Source: Vibrio diabolicus
Lineage (GTDB): Bacteria; Pseudomonadota; Gammaproteobacteria; Enterobacterales; Vibrionaceae
Length of the DNA stretch: 64,000 bases
Direction: 5' to 3'
Assembly (NCBI GenBank): GCA_001048675.1
Contig: CCKK01000002.1
Coordinates: forward strand, 1-64,000
The notes under the pieces are model-generated. The model searched no databases, was not told the DNA's origin, and saw only the letters and a list, made by a program, of their open reading frames with translations. Positions 24,904-35,659 of the stretch are shown piece by piece. The position numbers were made by a program, and so were the translations under genes. Position 1 is the first letter of the stretch, and each line of letters begins with the position of its first letter.

Positions 24904-27069
24904 TTATTTTTTATCGAGTAAATCGAGGAAGAACGCATACTCTAGCGCATCTTCTTTTAAGCGTTTAAATCGACCAGATGCGCCGCCGTGTCCGGCTTCC
25001 ATATCGGTTTTGAACAACAAGACGTTATCGTCTGTCTTCATTTCACGAAGTTTGGCGACCCACTTCATTGGTTCAAAGTACTGTACTTGAGAGTCGTGCA
25101 AGCCAGTCGTTACCAACATGTTCGGGTATTTTTGCGCCTTGATGTTGTCGTAAGGCGAGTAACTCAACATATAGTCATAGTATGTTTTGTTGTTTGGGTT
25201 ACCCCATTCATCATATTCATTGGTGGTCAATGGAATTGATTCATCGAGCATGGTGGTTACCACGTCCACAAACGGAACATGAGCGCCGATACCGCGATAC
25301 AGTTCTGGTGCTTGGTTGATGATAGCCCCCATTAAGAGACCACCTGCAGAGCCACCAACAGCGAAGACTTTATCTTTCGCGCCGTAGCCTTGTTCAACCA
25401 AACCTTTAGTCACATCAATAAAGTCGTTGAATGTGTTTTGCTTGGTGAGTTTTTTACCATCCTCATACCAAGGACGGCCAAGCATTTCAGATCCACGAAT
25501 ATGAGCGATGGCGTAAACAAAGCCGCGATCCAATAGACTTAAACGTGCCGAGCGGAAAGTTGGCTCAATGGTTGCTCCATAAGAGCCATAACCATATTGG
25601 TAGACTGGATTCGTACCATCCTTCTTAAATAAGTCTTTACGATACACCAAAGAAACGGGTACTTCTTTACCGTCACGGGCTGTGATCATAATGCGTTCTG
25701 ATTGGTAATTGTCAGGATTAAAATCACCAAGTACAGGTGTTTGCTTCATGATTTCTGACTCGCCCGTTTTTAGATCGAAATCGTAGTAGGTTCCTGGAGT
25801 GGTTAAACTGCTGTAATAAATACGAACTTTCTCGTTATCCAGCTCTAGGTTACCTGTCAAATAGGCTGCAAACGCATCATCATTAAATGTGAGGGGGAAT
25901 TCTTTTCCTGTTGAGAGCTGACGTACAGTGACGCTTGCTAGGCCGTTAGAGCGCTGCTCATAGACGAGGTGATCATCGAATAGCTCGAAGTCGACAAGTT
26001 GAGTGTTGTCGTCTGCGGCAATCACGTCTTGCCACTTAGAGCGATCGTGCATCTCTTCTTGCTTAACTTTCATCAAACGGAAGTTCACGGCTTGATAGTT
26101 GGTATAAATGTAATACCAATCGCCTAGCTTAGAAATGCTGTATTCAATGCCATTTTCACGAGGATAAAAAGGCTTCGCCTTTGCTTTAGGGTTGTTCGCA
26201 TCGATGATGGAGACGCCGCTGGTTTCTGTACTGGAATGCCAGATATAAATATCTTCGCCATCTTTGCTTTTGCTTAGTGAGGTGTAATAGGCGCTGTCGG
26301 TTTCTTCAAAAATCAACTCATCACTGCTTTGTGGCGTGCCTAAAACATGACGATACACTTGGTAGCCCAGCAAGGTCTGTGGATCTTTTTTGATGTAGTA
26401 AAAGGCGTTGTTATCGTTCTGCCATGCAATCGCGCTTGAGGCGCCTTCGATTTCATCTTGTAGGTAATTGCCTGTTTTCAGGTCTTTGATCTTAAGAGTG
26501 TAAACACGGCGGCTTAATGTATCTTCGCCATACGCTAGTAAGTTTTCATTCGGACTAACGTACAAGCCGCCAATACTGAAGAACTCATGTTCTTTTGCAA
26601 GTTCATTGACATCTAAAATGACTTGCTTGTCTTTGCCTGCAAAGTCTTTAGCTCGAAGGTGAACTTCGTATTCGTTATCTCCGGTCACTTCACTTGAGTA
26701 GAAGTAGTTGCCTTTACGCACAGGAACGGAGTTGTCGTCTTTTGCTATGCGACCTTTAATTTCTTCAAATAGTTCATTTTGAAGAGCTTCAGTGTGCTTG
26801 AGAACGGTTTCCGCATACTGATTTTCTTGCTCTAGGTGCTGCAAAATTTCCGGATCCTTACGTTCGTCGTCACGCATCCAGTAGTAGTTATCAACGCGAG
26901 TATCACCATGAATAGTCATCGCGTGAGGGACTTTTTTCGCAACCGGAGCTTGAGTTTGTTGAGCAACGATCTGTGATTGGGAGTATTGAGTCATGCTGGG
27001 AGTTCCTTGATTGCTGCATCCGGCGACAAGCGCGACCGAGACGGCCAACGTAGTTAAAGTGAAACGCAT
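24904..27069 (-). CDS. ptrB: Oligopeptidase B-like S9 peptidase, predicted lipoprotein
   Basis: 721 residues. The N-terminus has a lipobox (VALVAGC, Cys 18), so this copy is probably exported and lipid-anchored, unlike cytosolic E. coli PtrB. A seven-bladed propeller spans about 50-450. The alpha/beta-hydrolase domain has Ser574 in GGSAGG, Asp659 in HDSQVQYFEP and His694 in AGHGG. Family members cleave after Arg/Lys in short peptides. Single-gene unit between two terminators. Confidence 0.9.
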   Translation of the reverse strand: MRFTLTTLAVSVALVAGCSNQGTPSMTQYSQSQIVAQQTQAPVAKKVPHAMTIHGDTRVDNYYWMRDDERKDPEILQHLEQENQYAETVLKHTEALQNELFEEIKGRIAKDDNSVPVRKGNYFYSSEVTGDNEYEVHLRAKDFAGKDKQVILDVNELAKEHEFFSIGGLYVSPNENLLAYGEDTLSRRVYTLKIKDLKTGNYLQDEIEGASSAIAWQNDNNAFYYIKKDPQTLLGYQVYRHVLGTPQSSDELIFEETDSAYYTSLSKSKDGEDIYIWHSSTETSGVSIIDANNPKAKAKPFYPRENGIEYSISKLGDWYYIYTNYQAVNFRLMKVKQEEMHDRSKWQDVIAADDNTQLVDFELFDDHLVYEQRSNGLASVTVRQLSTGKEFPLTFNDDAFAAYLTGNLELDNEKVRIYYSSLTTPGTYYDFDLKTGESEIMKQTPVLGDFNPDNYQSERIMITARDGKEVPVSLVYRKDLFKKDGTNPVYQYGYGSYGATIEPTFRSARLSLLDRGFVYAIAHIRGSEMLGRPWYEDGKKLTKQNTFNDFIDVTKGLVEQGYGAKDKVFAVGGSAGGLLMGAIINQAPELYRGIGAHVPFVDVVTTMLDESIPLTTNEYDEWGNPNNKTYYDYMLSYSPYDNIKAQKYPNMLVTTGLHDSQVQYFEPMKWVAKLREMKTDDNVLLFKTDMEAGHGGASGRFKRLKEDALEYAFFLDLLDKK

Positions 27070-27379
27070 CTGTTTTTGTCCTTATTATACACCCAAGTGG
27101 CCTCATCCTGAGGGCTGGGCTTTCATTTCGTTAGTGGTTTTCAGTTGTCCATTCTTTGTTATGAGGTATGCCAAAAAGTGAGAATCCTCAATATTTCCGA
27201 GTTGGCTACTCAATTTGAAGGGAGCTGAAAACACATTGTGTAAGCAGCTGTTATTTTTAACAAATATCAATTCGAAAGTTAAATCATTCTCATCGGGAAA
27301 TCGATATAGTGTGATATGAAAAAAGGGACACACTTGTTGAGTGTGTCCCTTTTGGATTTTGAAAGTAAGCTGATAATGA
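27070..27379. other. Intergenic region between emrD and ptrB
   Basis: 310 bp holding the ptrB promoter side and the emrD terminator (27318-27355). A 76-codon minus-strand reading frame here has no ribosome site and starts inside the terminator, so I do not count it as a gene. Confidence 0.6.
27318..27355 (-). terminator. Terminator of emrD
   Basis: AAAGGGACACACT/AGTGTGTCCCTTT 13-bp stem with TGTTG loop and T-rich tails on both strands, 25 bp past the emrD stop. Confidence 0.9.
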
Positions 27380-28585
27380 TCAGATAACTTGCGGCACTTC
27401 GTTTGAGTGGTTGTGCGCTCGATTTACCCACATGAGCCCAAGCATTGCAATTACCGACATTGCCATCATCAAAACACCCAGTGGCATCTGGTTGTGCGCT
27501 GGAAATAGTGATGCAAGCAAGGTCGCAATACCTGCGCCCAAGTTTTGCATGCCACCCAATGTCGCGCCTGCTGTTCCTGCATGGTATGGGAATGGCGCAA
27601 TTGCTCCGGTTGTTGCGGCTGGGAATAGGATACCCGCACCCAAAAAGTACACGGTTGCGCCACCAACCAGCGTTAACGCCGTGGTTAAACCAAACAAGCC
27701 AGGGATGAGCACAATAGCAGAGCCAACAAAAATCGATACCAAGCCCACATTTAAAGCACGACGCTCAGAGCGACGCTGCGCGATGTAGCTAGATAAGCCC
27801 GCACCCACCAAGTAACCAGGGATTGGCAAGATAAACAGCAAACTTACTGTGGTCGCTGGTAATGCCAATACACCACCTAGCAATACCCCAGCTGCTGCCT
27901 CGAACACACCTACGCCAGCAAACGTCGCAACTAGGCAGATCAAAAAGCCTTGGAAGCGGCGATCTGATAAAACGTGTTTGTAGCTTTTGGCTACTGGTTC
28001 GAACTTGCGTTTCTCTTTTGGTAGCGTCTCCATCATGCTGGTCATCATGGTAATCACCACTGCAATGCCAAACAGCGCTAAGAATAGGTAGCTAGAGCGC
28101 CAGCCAAACGCTTCGGTTAAGTAGCCGCCAAGCACGGGAGCCAACAATGGTGAGAAAATCACACACATGCTGATTAAGCTATTTGCTCTGTGTAGCTCAG
28201 AACCTTCAAAGCAGTCGCGAGTCAGAGTACGTGACATCGCACCACCGCAGCCAATACCTAAACCTTGGATGAAACTACCAATCAAGAACCATTCAAATTG
28301 GTGTGCAAAGAGCGCCACCAATGTACCTAGGATGTAGATAAGTAGGCCTGCTATGATGATTGGCTTGCGACCTAAGCGGTCCGATAACGTACCGTACACG
28401 AATTGCGATAAGCCATATGGAATTAGGTAACAAGCCATCACAGCTTGAAGTGATGACGCAGACACCAAAAACTCACCCGCCATATGACCGATTGAAGGCA
28501 CGTACATTGTTTGGGTCATTTGACCCACGGCAGTCAATATTGCGATTAAAAAGGTAAGTTTCGCTAATGGAAACGAAGCAGACAT
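27380..28585 (-). CDS. emrD: MFS drug efflux pump, EmrD type
   Basis: 401 residues with twelve membrane helices. The loop 2-3 signature GTLSDRLGRKP and motif C-like GGYLTEAFGWRSSYLF mark a drug:H+ antiporter of the Bcr/CflA/EmrD group. It exports small amphipathic compounds at the inner membrane. Monocistronic. Upstream (28586-28800) is AT-rich without a recognised operator. Confidence 0.87.
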   Translation of the reverse strand: MSASFPLAKLTFLIAILTAVGQMTQTMYVPSIGHMAGEFLVSASSLQAVMACYLIPYGLSQFVYGTLSDRLGRKPIIIAGLLIYILGTLVALFAHQFEWFLIGSFIQGLGIGCGGAMSRTLTRDCFEGSELHRANSLISMCVIFSPLLAPVLGGYLTEAFGWRSSYLFLALFGIAVVITMMTSMMETLPKEKRKFEPVAKSYKHVLSDRRFQGFLICLVATFAGVGVFEAAAGVLLGGVLALPATTVSLLFILPIPGYLVGAGLSSYIAQRRSERRALNVGLVSIFVGSAIVLIPGLFGLTTALTLVGGATVYFLGAGILFPAATTGAIAPFPYHAGTAGATLGGMQNLGAGIATLLASLFPAHNQMPLGVLMMAMSVIAMLGLMWVNRAHNHSNEVPQVI

Positions 28586-28956
28586 TTGCGTATCTCTCCA
28601 AAAAATTTAAGACGTAAAAACCCTTAGCGCTCTAATGCAGAGTGCCAACAGACTTTTGGTGTTACGGGGCTATTTGCGCGAGATATTAGTCTTTGCGTGT
28701 ACAATTAGCAATCGAAAAGTGTGAAGTTGAGCAAGATAAAAATCTATAATATGCATTAGAAAAACTAATCTTAATTTGCATTCGGAAATAGGCTGCTTTT
28801 CTTTGTTGAATTACGTTAAATCTCTTATTTGTTGTGAATGTAAACCTACTTATAGGTCATTGGTTTTTATGGTTAAAATCGAGGGGAGAAGAATTGTTTT
28901 GGTTAGCCAGAGCAAGACATGGTTCGAACGAAGAAAAGACTGGAGAAGGCACCATG
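28586..28956. other. Intergenic region upstream of emrD
   Basis: 371 bp, AT-rich in its middle, carrying the emrD promoter side. Two overlapping plus-strand reading frames (from 28776 and 28834) run on into the antisense of speB and look spurious. Nothing else recognised. Confidence 0.55.
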
Positions 28957-28984
28957 AACAAAAAGGGAGCCGAAGCTCCCTTAG
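28957..28984 (-). terminator. Terminator of speA-speB
   Basis: AAGGGAGC/GCTCCCTT with tetraloop; minus-strand tail TTTTTGTT. It lies 13 bp past the speB stop. Confidence 0.87.
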
Positions 28985-28996
28985 AAATGATTATGT

Positions 28997-29917
28997 TTAT
29001 TCGCGGCCAGATGCGTATGCGTAAAGCATTTCTAGCGCGATGGTTGCTCCCGCTAATGCGGTAACATCACTGTGGTCGTACGGAGGCGATACTTCTACAA
29101 CATCCATACCCACAATATTCATACCGGCTAAGCCACGAATGATCTTCAGTGCTTTGTCTGAGTTCAAGCCACCACAAACGGGTGTACCTGTTCCTGGTGC
29201 GAAGGCTGGATCCAAGCAGTCGATGTCAAAAGTAACATACACTGGCTTGTCTGCGACGGTGCGACGAATCTCTTCTAAGATCTCGTTCACCGACATGTCA
29301 TTCGCTTGCATCGCATTAATCACATTGAAGCCGTGATCTTGCTGTTTGTATTCAGTACGAATACCGATTTGTACTGAGTTCTTCGCAGAGATCAAGCCTT
29401 CTTTCGGCGCATGGTAGAACATTGTACCGTGGTCGTATGAACTGCCATTTGCGTAGGTATCCGTATGAGCATCAAAGTGAATCAGAGCCATTTGACCATG
29501 ATGCTTCGCGTAGGCACGCAGGATAGGCAGTGTGATGAAGTGGTCACCGCCCAATCCCAACATGGTTTTACCGCTTTTTAGAATTTCACTGGTTGCTGCC
29601 TCTAGACGGTAAGTGAAATCTTCCGCATCACCGCAATCGAACACGAGGTCACCCGCGTCGATCACTTTCAGCTTATCCAATACGTTGAAGTCCCACGGGA
29701 ACTTCTTACCTTCCCATGCCAAGTTGACTGAGGCACGGCGAATCGCATCTGGCCCCATGCGTGCGCCTGGACGACCAGATGTAGCCATGTCCAGAGGAAC
29801 CCCTAGCACCACAACGTCTGCGTCTGCCGATACCGGATTACGAATGTACGGTAGACGTAAAAACGACATAGAGTTGGAGTAAAGCGAATAATCGGTTTTA
29901 GTAAACAAATCATTCAT
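28997..29917 (-). CDS. speB: Agmatinase
   Basis: 306 residues of the ureohydrolase family. The binuclear Mn site is complete: GGDH (123-126), DAHTD (149-153) and DIDCLDP (from 231). It hydrolyses agmatine to putrescine and urea. It begins one base after the speA stop, so agmatine made by SpeA is used directly. Confidence 0.94.
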   Translation of the reverse strand: MNDLFTKTDYSLYSNSMSFLRLPYIRNPVSADADVVVLGVPLDMATSGRPGARMGPDAIRRASVNLAWEGKKFPWDFNVLDKLKVIDAGDLVFDCGDAEDFTYRLEAATSEILKSGKTMLGLGGDHFITLPILRAYAKHHGQMALIHFDAHTDTYANGSSYDHGTMFYHAPKEGLISAKNSVQIGIRTEYKQQDHGFNVINAMQANDMSVNEILEEIRRTVADKPVYVTFDIDCLDPAFAPGTGTPVCGGLNSDKALKIIRGLAGMNIVGMDVVEVSPPYDHSDVTALAGATIALEMLYAYASGRE

Positions 29918-29918
29918 A

Positions 29919-31841
29919 TCAGAAGTCCTCTAAATAGGTGTATCCCGCTAGACCTTGTTCTAGTTCTGCTAGGATTTGTGCTTGTTCATTGGCTTCAACT
30001 CTTTGGGAAACCAATTGTTTGTAATTGTCACGAATCGCATCCACGTCGATATGAACGTAGCGCATCATGTCTTCTACACTATCACCTTCATTGATGTAAC
30101 TGATCTTAAATTGACCGTGTTCATCAACATTGACTACTGCACTGTGGGTGTCACCAAATAGGTTGTGCATGTCACCAAGGATTTCTTGGTATGCGCCTAC
30201 TAGGAAAAAGCCCATTAGGTATGGTTTGTCTTTGCTCCAAGCTGGTACAGGTAGCGTGCTCTCGATGCCTTGACCATCAACGTAGTGATCGATCGCGCCA
30301 TCAGAGTCACAGGTGATGTCCAACATTACCGCACGACGCTCTTCCGCATCGCCAAGACCAGAAAGTGGCAGAACAGGGAACACCTGATCAATACCCCAAG
30401 CATCTGGTAGAGATTGGAAGAGAGAAAAGTTCACGAAGAACTTATCTGCAAGACGTTCGCTCAACTCGTCCAGAATCGGACGGTGGAAGCGATTTTTAGT
30501 GCTCATCTTGCGGCTTAGTTCGAAGTAAATGCGCAGTGACAGTTGTTCTGCCCACGCACGTTGCTCCAAGTTAAGCACGCCAGTTGCGAATTGAGAGTGT
30601 ACCTCTGCCAAATCACTTTGGGTATCGTTGTAGATCTCAATTAACGCACGAGCGTCTGTACCATCTTGTAAGTTTTCCCAGTTTCGCCACATGTTTTGTA
30701 GTAAAAGTGGAGCATCTGCGCCAAGTTCATGCACTTCTTCCGGTTGGTATGTTTCTGTACCAATTACGTTAGAAATCAACACAGCGTGGTGCGCTGTCAG
30801 TGAACGACCGGATTCAGAAATGATCACTGGCATCGGTTGTTCGTATTGCTGACACACGTCGCCCACTGTGTTGACGATATTACGTGCGTACTCTGCAAGG
30901 CCGTAGTTCATCGAGTTCGATGATTGGCTGCGTGTGCCGTCGTAGTCGACTGCCAAACCGCCGCCTACATCGAAGTATTCGATGTTTGCACCCAGTGCGC
31001 GCAGTTCGCAGTAGAAACGTGCAGACTCATTCACACCATTACGTACATCACGGATGTTTGCCATCTGTGAACCAAGGTGGAAGTGAACCAGTTGCATCGC
31101 ATCTAGGCTGCCTTCGCGTTTCAGACGTTCAATAACGCTAAGCACTTGCGATGCAGACAAACCAAATTTCGATTTTTCACCGCCACTTGCTTGCCATTTC
31201 CCCGCACCTTGAGAGGCGAGGCGAATGCGCAAACCAAGGCGCGGTTTTACGCCCAAGCTTTTCGCTTCTTCTAGCACCAGATCCAGCTCAGAAAGCTTCT
31301 CTAGTACGATGAATACCTTGTGACCCAGCTTTTCACCGATCAGTGCAAGACGCACATACTCACGGTCTTTGTAGCCGTTACACACGATCACGGAGCTGCC
31401 TTGTTGAGCCAATGCAAGTACTGCCAACAATTCTGGCTTGCTACCCGCTTCAAGACCAAGCTGTTTGGTTTCTAGTTGAGCTTGGCTCGCTAGAATTTCA
31501 TCCACCACTTCACGTTGTTGGTTGACTTTAATTGGGTACACCAACAGGTATTTGTTTGGATATTGGTATTCTTCAATTGCTTGGTTGAAAGCGTGGCAAA
31601 TTCCATGCACACGTTGGTGCACGATTTGCGGGAAGCGCACTAATACAGGCAGATTTAACTGCTGCGCTTCTAGCTCATTTACAATGGCACTGAAAGGGAT
31701 TTGATGTGCACGATCACTACGAGGTGATACGTAAACCTCGCCTTGGTCATCAATACCGTAGAAACCTTGGCTCCAGTAGTGAACGTTGTAGTCCGCGCGG
31801 ATGCGGTCTAATTTAGTTGCTTTTTCCAACTCGATTCTCAC
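29919..31841 (-). CDS. speA: Biosynthetic arginine decarboxylase
   Basis: 640 residues, the typical SpeA length. PLP fold-III barrel with the lysine in [14 protein letters not shown], a glycine-rich [13 protein letters not shown] and GRSLTAHHA, and the C-terminal [16 protein letters not shown]. It decarboxylates arginine to agmatine for putrescine synthesis. The start is GTG at 31841 with a poorly spaced AAGGA, so translation may be weak or regulated. Upstream is the 276-bp gap shared with the MBL gene. Confidence 0.94.
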   Translation of the reverse strand: MRIELEKATKLDRIRADYNVHYWSQGFYGIDDQGEVYVSPRSDRAHQIPFSAIVNELEAQQLNLPVLVRFPQIVHQRVHGICHAFNQAIEEYQYPNKYLLVYPIKVNQQREVVDEILASQAQLETKQLGLEAGSKPELLAVLALAQQGSSVIVCNGYKDREYVRLALIGEKLGHKVFIVLEKLSELDLVLEEAKSLGVKPRLGLRIRLASQGAGKWQASGGEKSKFGLSASQVLSVIERLKREGSLDAMQLVHFHLGSQMANIRDVRNGVNESARFYCELRALGANIEYFDVGGGLAVDYDGTRSQSSNSMNYGLAEYARNIVNTVGDVCQQYEQPMPVIISESGRSLTAHHAVLISNVIGTETYQPEEVHELGADAPLLLQNMWRNWENLQDGTDARALIEIYNDTQSDLAEVHSQFATGVLNLEQRAWAEQLSLRIYFELSRKMSTKNRFHRPILDELSERLADKFFVNFSLFQSLPDAWGIDQVFPVLPLSGLGDAEERRAVMLDITCDSDGAIDHYVDGQGIESTLPVPAWSKDKPYLMGFFLVGAYQEILGDMHNLFGDTHSAVVNVDEHGQFKISYINEGDSVEDMMRYVHIDVDAIRDNYKQLVSQRVEANEQAQILAELEQGLAGYTYLEDF

Positions 31842-32117
31842 AAAAATGTACTTAAGTCCTTAATTAATTAGAAGGAAAAGTAACAAAAAAGCAAATCATG
31901 AGGCATTAACCTCATACCCTGACACGAACTCCGTGTGCGCGCATTAACGGATAAAAGTGCCGCTGAGTCTAATGATTAAAATCTATCATCTCGATTATGA
32001 TTTCTTGTCGTGCGCTGATGTGAACATTTGTTTACCAGTGCGTCCATTCAGCTGTTATAGTTGGTCTGACCAGCATGGAAGCGGTCATGAAAAATCTCAC
32101 TCAAATAAGGACATATT

Positions 32118-32879
32118 TTGCAGCTGCACAGAATTCAGGGATACATTCAGACCATGTATCTCGCCGAATATCCCGATAAATTAATGTTGCTTGATGGTGC
32201 AAGTCGAGCAGATATTCCTCACCTTAAAGATTTTATTGAACATCAACTCCATCGTCCTTTTTCTGACCTAAAGTTGGTCGTTGTAACTCACATGCATCCA
32301 GACCACGCTGGTGGCGCGCACAAACTGCGTGATTTAACTGGATGTAAACTATTGGCCGCAAAGCGAGAGAGCCAATGGTATAGCGGTGTAGATGGTTGGC
32401 TAATGCATTTGACCGATTTGATGTTAGCACGCTGGATGGCGAATCGGATGCGTAAACCAAAGCAAAACCTGTGGTATTCGCGCAAGTTAAAGCCAGATAT
32501 CGAACTCATCGATGGAGAGTGTATTCCGGGGTTTGATGATTGGCAGGTACTAGAAACGCAGGGACATACCGATAGAGATTTGTCGGTTTATCATTCTGAA
32601 CAAGATGTATTGTATGTGGCGGATTTGATGGTGCAAGTTAAGAAACACCTGATTGCGCCGTTTCCCATATTTCATCCAAACCAATATCGCCAATCATTAA
32701 AGCGTGTGTTTGAGATGGATCCGCAATGTTTGCTTTTGGCGCACGGGGGAGAGGTGACTTTTGATGAGAAAGCGTATCAGCACATTCTGCATACTGCGCC
32801 GACTAAGCCGATGACCCATTGGCGCGTCACAAAGGTTAAAGCGAAGGGATTGTTGTTTGCGCTATTTCGTAGGAAGTAG
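32118..32879 (+). CDS. Metallo-beta-lactamase-fold hydrolase
   Basis: 253 residues from a TTG start, supported by AAGGA six bases upstream and by the first beta strands (LHRIQGYIQTMYLAEYPDKL) being needed for the fold. Metal motif THMHPDH at 57-63, later GHTDRDLSVY and a His in LLAHGG. The substrate is unknown; glyoxalase II-like and lactonase-like activities occur in the superfamily. The C-terminal ~25 residues are basic. Monocistronic. Confidence 0.82.
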   Translation: MQLHRIQGYIQTMYLAEYPDKLMLLDGASRADIPHLKDFIEHQLHRPFSDLKLVVVTHMHPDHAGGAHKLRDLTGCKLLAAKRESQWYSGVDGWLMHLTDLMLARWMANRMRKPKQNLWYSRKLKPDIELIDGECIPGFDDWQVLETQGHTDRDLSVYHSEQDVLYVADLMVQVKKHLIAPFPIFHPNQYRQSLKRVFEMDPQCLLLAHGGEVTFDEKAYQHILHTAPTKPMTHWRVTKVKAKGLLFALFRRK

Positions 32880-32893
32880 GCGAAGATAAAGCC

Positions 32894-32933
32894 AGACGAG
32901 TGATGCTCAACAAAAACGTTCGATCACTCATCT
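32894..32933. terminator. Possible convergent terminator hairpin
   Basis: AGACGAGTGAT and ATCACTCATCT form an 11-bp stem (one G-T) between two convergent genes; there is no T-run. Confidence 0.4.
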
Positions 32934-32945
32934 GAAGCTACGGGG

Positions 32946-33374
32946 TTAAGATGCCAATAAATGAGATTGGCTAGGGTCTACCAGCACTTTGTCTGCCATG
33001 CCCTGACGACCTAACAGCATCATGTAAGTCATTTTTTCACGGTTGGTCAACGTAATGTCGATTGGCCATTGTTTGTCACCCATGCGCAGCATGGTGGTGA
33101 TAACGCAGCGATGCTCAAAGGTACCGTTTGAAGATTTCACTTTACGGTTTGCCTTTAGCTTCGCTGTGCAGCGAACCACTTGTTCTAAATGATAAACATC
33201 CGGGTGTAGATCGAATGCAACGTAAGACTGACCATCTTTTTCAAAGCAATCAATGTTATCTACATGCAATGAAGAGGTTTGTGCGCCCGTATCAATGCGC
33301 GCTTCAAGGTGAGTAATCCCTAACTCAGGTAAGCAAATAGCTTCGGCGTTCCCAATGATCATTTTCTGATTCAT
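32946..33374 (-). CDS. rimB: RimK-associated retropepsin-like protease
   Basis: 142 residues. ARIDTGAQTSSLH at 25-37 supplies the aspartic-protease-type DTG motif; LLGRQGM is the matching hydrophobic-Gly element. Family proteins are labelled ATP-dependent zinc proteases and pair with rimK (RimB of the Pseudomonas rimABK set). It lies 62 bp after rimK on the same strand, so both probably modify ribosomes together. Confidence 0.82.
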   Translation of the reverse strand: MNQKMIIGNAEAICLPELGITHLEARIDTGAQTSSLHVDNIDCFEKDGQSYVAFDLHPDVYHLEQVVRCTAKLKANRKVKSSNGTFEHRCVITTMLRMGDKQWPIDITLTNREKMTYMMLLGRQGMADKVLVDPSQSHLLAS

Positions 33375-33436
33375 AGTGTCATCCTAGCGATGAGTAATAC
33401 GAGAGCCTACTAAGCAGGCTCTCACTCAAACAATTA

Positions 33437-34342
33437 TCAACCTTTACCACGAGTACGGTTTGCGTGTGGTTTTGCGTTTTTCTCGATAAAGTCGAAAATC
33501 ATACCAGCAACGTCTTTTTCTGTAGCGAGCTCGATACCTTCAAGACCTGGTGAAGAATTCACTTCCATTACCACTGGGCCGTTTTTAGATTGAAGGATAT
33601 CTACACCGCATAGGTTTAACCCCATGACTTTTGCCGCGTTAATCGCAGTAGCGCGTTCTTCTTTGCTTAGTCGCACTAACTGTGCAGAGCCGCCGCGGTG
33701 AAGGTTCGAACGGAATTCGCCTTCTTTTGCTTGGCGCTTCATTGCTGCAATCACTTTATTACCGACAACAAAGCAACGTATGTCTGCGCCTTTAGCTTCT
33801 TCGATGAACTCTTGCACCATGATGTTTGCTTTCAACCCCATAAAAGCTTCGATCACGCTTTCTGCTGCTTTATTTGTTTCAGCAAGTACAACACCGATGC
33901 CTTGAGTACCTTCTAGCAATTTAATGACTAGAGGTGCGCCACCAACATTTTTGATCACGTCCTGAATGTTGTCAGGGTGGTGAGCAAAGCCAGTGCGCGG
34001 CAAGCCGATGCCTTTACGCGATAACAGTTGCAACGAGCGTAATTTGTCACGAGAGCGGCTGATCGCGACCGATTCGTTGACACAAAATGTGCCCATCATT
34101 TCAAACTGACGTACAACCGCGGTACCGTAGAATGTGATGGATGCACCGATGCGAGGAATCACAGCGTCGTATTGTGGCAATTCTTCACCCTTATAGCGGA
34201 TCTTAGGGTTGTTGCTCGTAATGTCCATATAACAGTGCAGAGTATCGATGACGTCTACTTGATGTCCACGCTCTTCACCTGCCTGTTTTAGGCGCATGGT
34301 TGAATATAAATTCTCATTACGAGAGAGAATAGCAATACGCAT
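33437..34342 (-). CDS. rimK: Ribosomal protein S6 glutamate ligase
   Basis: 301 residues, ATP-grasp enzyme: [22 protein letters not shown] covers the nucleotide loop, [18 protein letters not shown] and [14 protein letters not shown] the metal site. It adds glutamates to the C-terminus of S6. First gene of a rimK-rimB unit. Confidence 0.92.
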   Translation of the reverse strand: MRIAILSRNENLYSTMRLKQAGEERGHQVDVIDTLHCYMDITSNNPKIRYKGEELPQYDAVIPRIGASITFYGTAVVRQFEMMGTFCVNESVAISRSRDKLRSLQLLSRKGIGLPRTGFAHHPDNIQDVIKNVGGAPLVIKLLEGTQGIGVVLAETNKAAESVIEAFMGLKANIMVQEFIEEAKGADIRCFVVGNKVIAAMKRQAKEGEFRSNLHRGGSAQLVRLSKEERATAINAAKVMGLNLCGVDILQSKNGPVVMEVNSSPGLEGIELATEKDVAGMIFDFIEKNAKPHANRTRGKG

Positions 34343-34643
34343 GGCAATTCCTTAGTAAGTCAGTACCAAATTAAAAATATAAGTATAGAGTATAGAATGC
34401 AGCAGGTATGTGATATTTAGGTGATATTACCTACTGACTTCAACGATTTAGATGTGTGGTTGGACAACCACTTCGTTAGAGGTGCGCACCTTAGGTTTTT
34501 TTCTCGCGAGAAGAAAACGAAAAAAACTCGTCGTTACGACAAAAATAATTTGTTGAATCATCGGGCATTCTCAGCGTCGTAAGCCGGAAGTAGTCTGTGG
34601 ACTTTTTTAAGCAAACGGATTACAACGAGTTTAAAACGCTAGG
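34343..34643. other. Intergenic region between the LysR gene and rimK
   Basis: 301 bp. It holds the rimK promoter side and, at 34501-34512, the perfect palindrome TTCTCGCGAGAA between T- and A-runs, which could be a weak terminator. Otherwise nothing recognised. Confidence 0.5.
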
Positions 34644-35552
34644 CTATTCTGTAGTTTGTTTTGAGTTTGTGATGACGTCCAATAACACATCTTTAATTGT
34701 TTGATAGCGCAGTGGCAGAACACGACTGCGTTTGCGAACTAAAAATAACTCTTCACACACGGTGTTTTTCAGTTGTGCGATGTGCAAGGTATCTTTTTGT
34801 GGGAAATTGTCGACAGCACTTTGAGGCAGCACGGTGAAGCCGAGTCCTTTACTCACAGGCAGTAAAATTTGGCTTAATTGATTCACGTAGCCGGATAATG
34901 GTAAATCGCTCATCTTAATTTCTTGGAGCTCTTGTTCCGCGCATTGGTCAAAAAATAGCGTCATGTAGTGCTTGGCATCAGGATGGGCAATGACACCACA
35001 GTCGTGCAAGAGTTGTGGTGTTATCTGCCTTTCGCGGTATTGATTAGGTAGGACTAAGCACAACTGCTCCTTACCAATTCTTTCACTGTGAAATAAACCT
35101 TTGTGAGGAACATCAGTTACGATTCCAATATCAATGCTTCCTTCCGTTATTGCATTGAGAATCGAGTGATTGGGTGCGGCTTCTAAATGCAGCGATAAGC
35201 CTGGGTGCTGTTTTTGCTTTTCTAAAAGAGGGCCATACAGCATCAATGCCATTGCGCCAGAACAGGCCAGTTTACAGTGACCTGAAAATGCATCATCAAA
35301 ACTGAGTTCTTCGAGCAACGCTTTCTCTCTTTCTTCTAACTCCAGCGCGTAGGCGTAAACAATCCGACCTTGCTCTGTTAATTCGAAGCTTTTGTTTTCA
35401 CGTTTGATCAGCGCATGCTGACAACTTTGCTCTAACTTTTTGATATGTTGGCTGACACCAGGTTGGGTCATAAAAAGTTTTTCTGCCGTTTGTGTGAAAT
35501 GACCGACTTCAATCAATGTCTTAAATGTATGTAACCAAACAGGATTAAGCAT
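34644..35552 (-). CDS. LysR-family transcriptional regulator
   Basis: 302 residues from MLNPVWLHTF at 35552; the longer frame start is spurious. N-terminal winged helix-turn-helix (GHFTQTAEKLFMTQPGVSQHIKKLE), then a periplasmic-binding-like sensor domain. It sits downstream of the CsrB-type RNA on the same strand and has no obvious divergent target gene, so its regulon cannot be guessed from context. Confidence 0.88.
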   Translation of the reverse strand: MLNPVWLHTFKTLIEVGHFTQTAEKLFMTQPGVSQHIKKLEQSCQHALIKRENKSFELTEQGRIVYAYALELEEREKALLEELSFDDAFSGHCKLACSGAMALMLYGPLLEKQKQHPGLSLHLEAAPNHSILNAITEGSIDIGIVTDVPHKGLFHSERIGKEQLCLVLPNQYRERQITPQLLHDCGVIAHPDAKHYMTLFFDQCAEQELQEIKMSDLPLSGYVNQLSQILLPVSKGLGFTVLPQSAVDNFPQKDTLHIAQLKNTVCEELFLVRKRSRVLPLRYQTIKDVLLDVITNSKQTTE

Positions 35553-35659
35553 AATGTGAGATTTGCTGTGAGCTTGCTGAAAGACGTAGAGAAAATGATA
35601 GCACGGCACGAAATAAATCGACGCAAGAGAATCGGGTGCCTCGTGAATAATAAATACCA

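Noticed and set aside
27103-27333. 76-codon minus-strand ORF between ptrB and emrD
   Set aside because: Starts inside the emrD terminator, has no ribosome site, and its composition looks non-coding.
28776-29064. Two overlapping plus-strand ORFs near the speB terminator
   Set aside because: They run through the terminator into the antisense of speB and have no plausible start signals.
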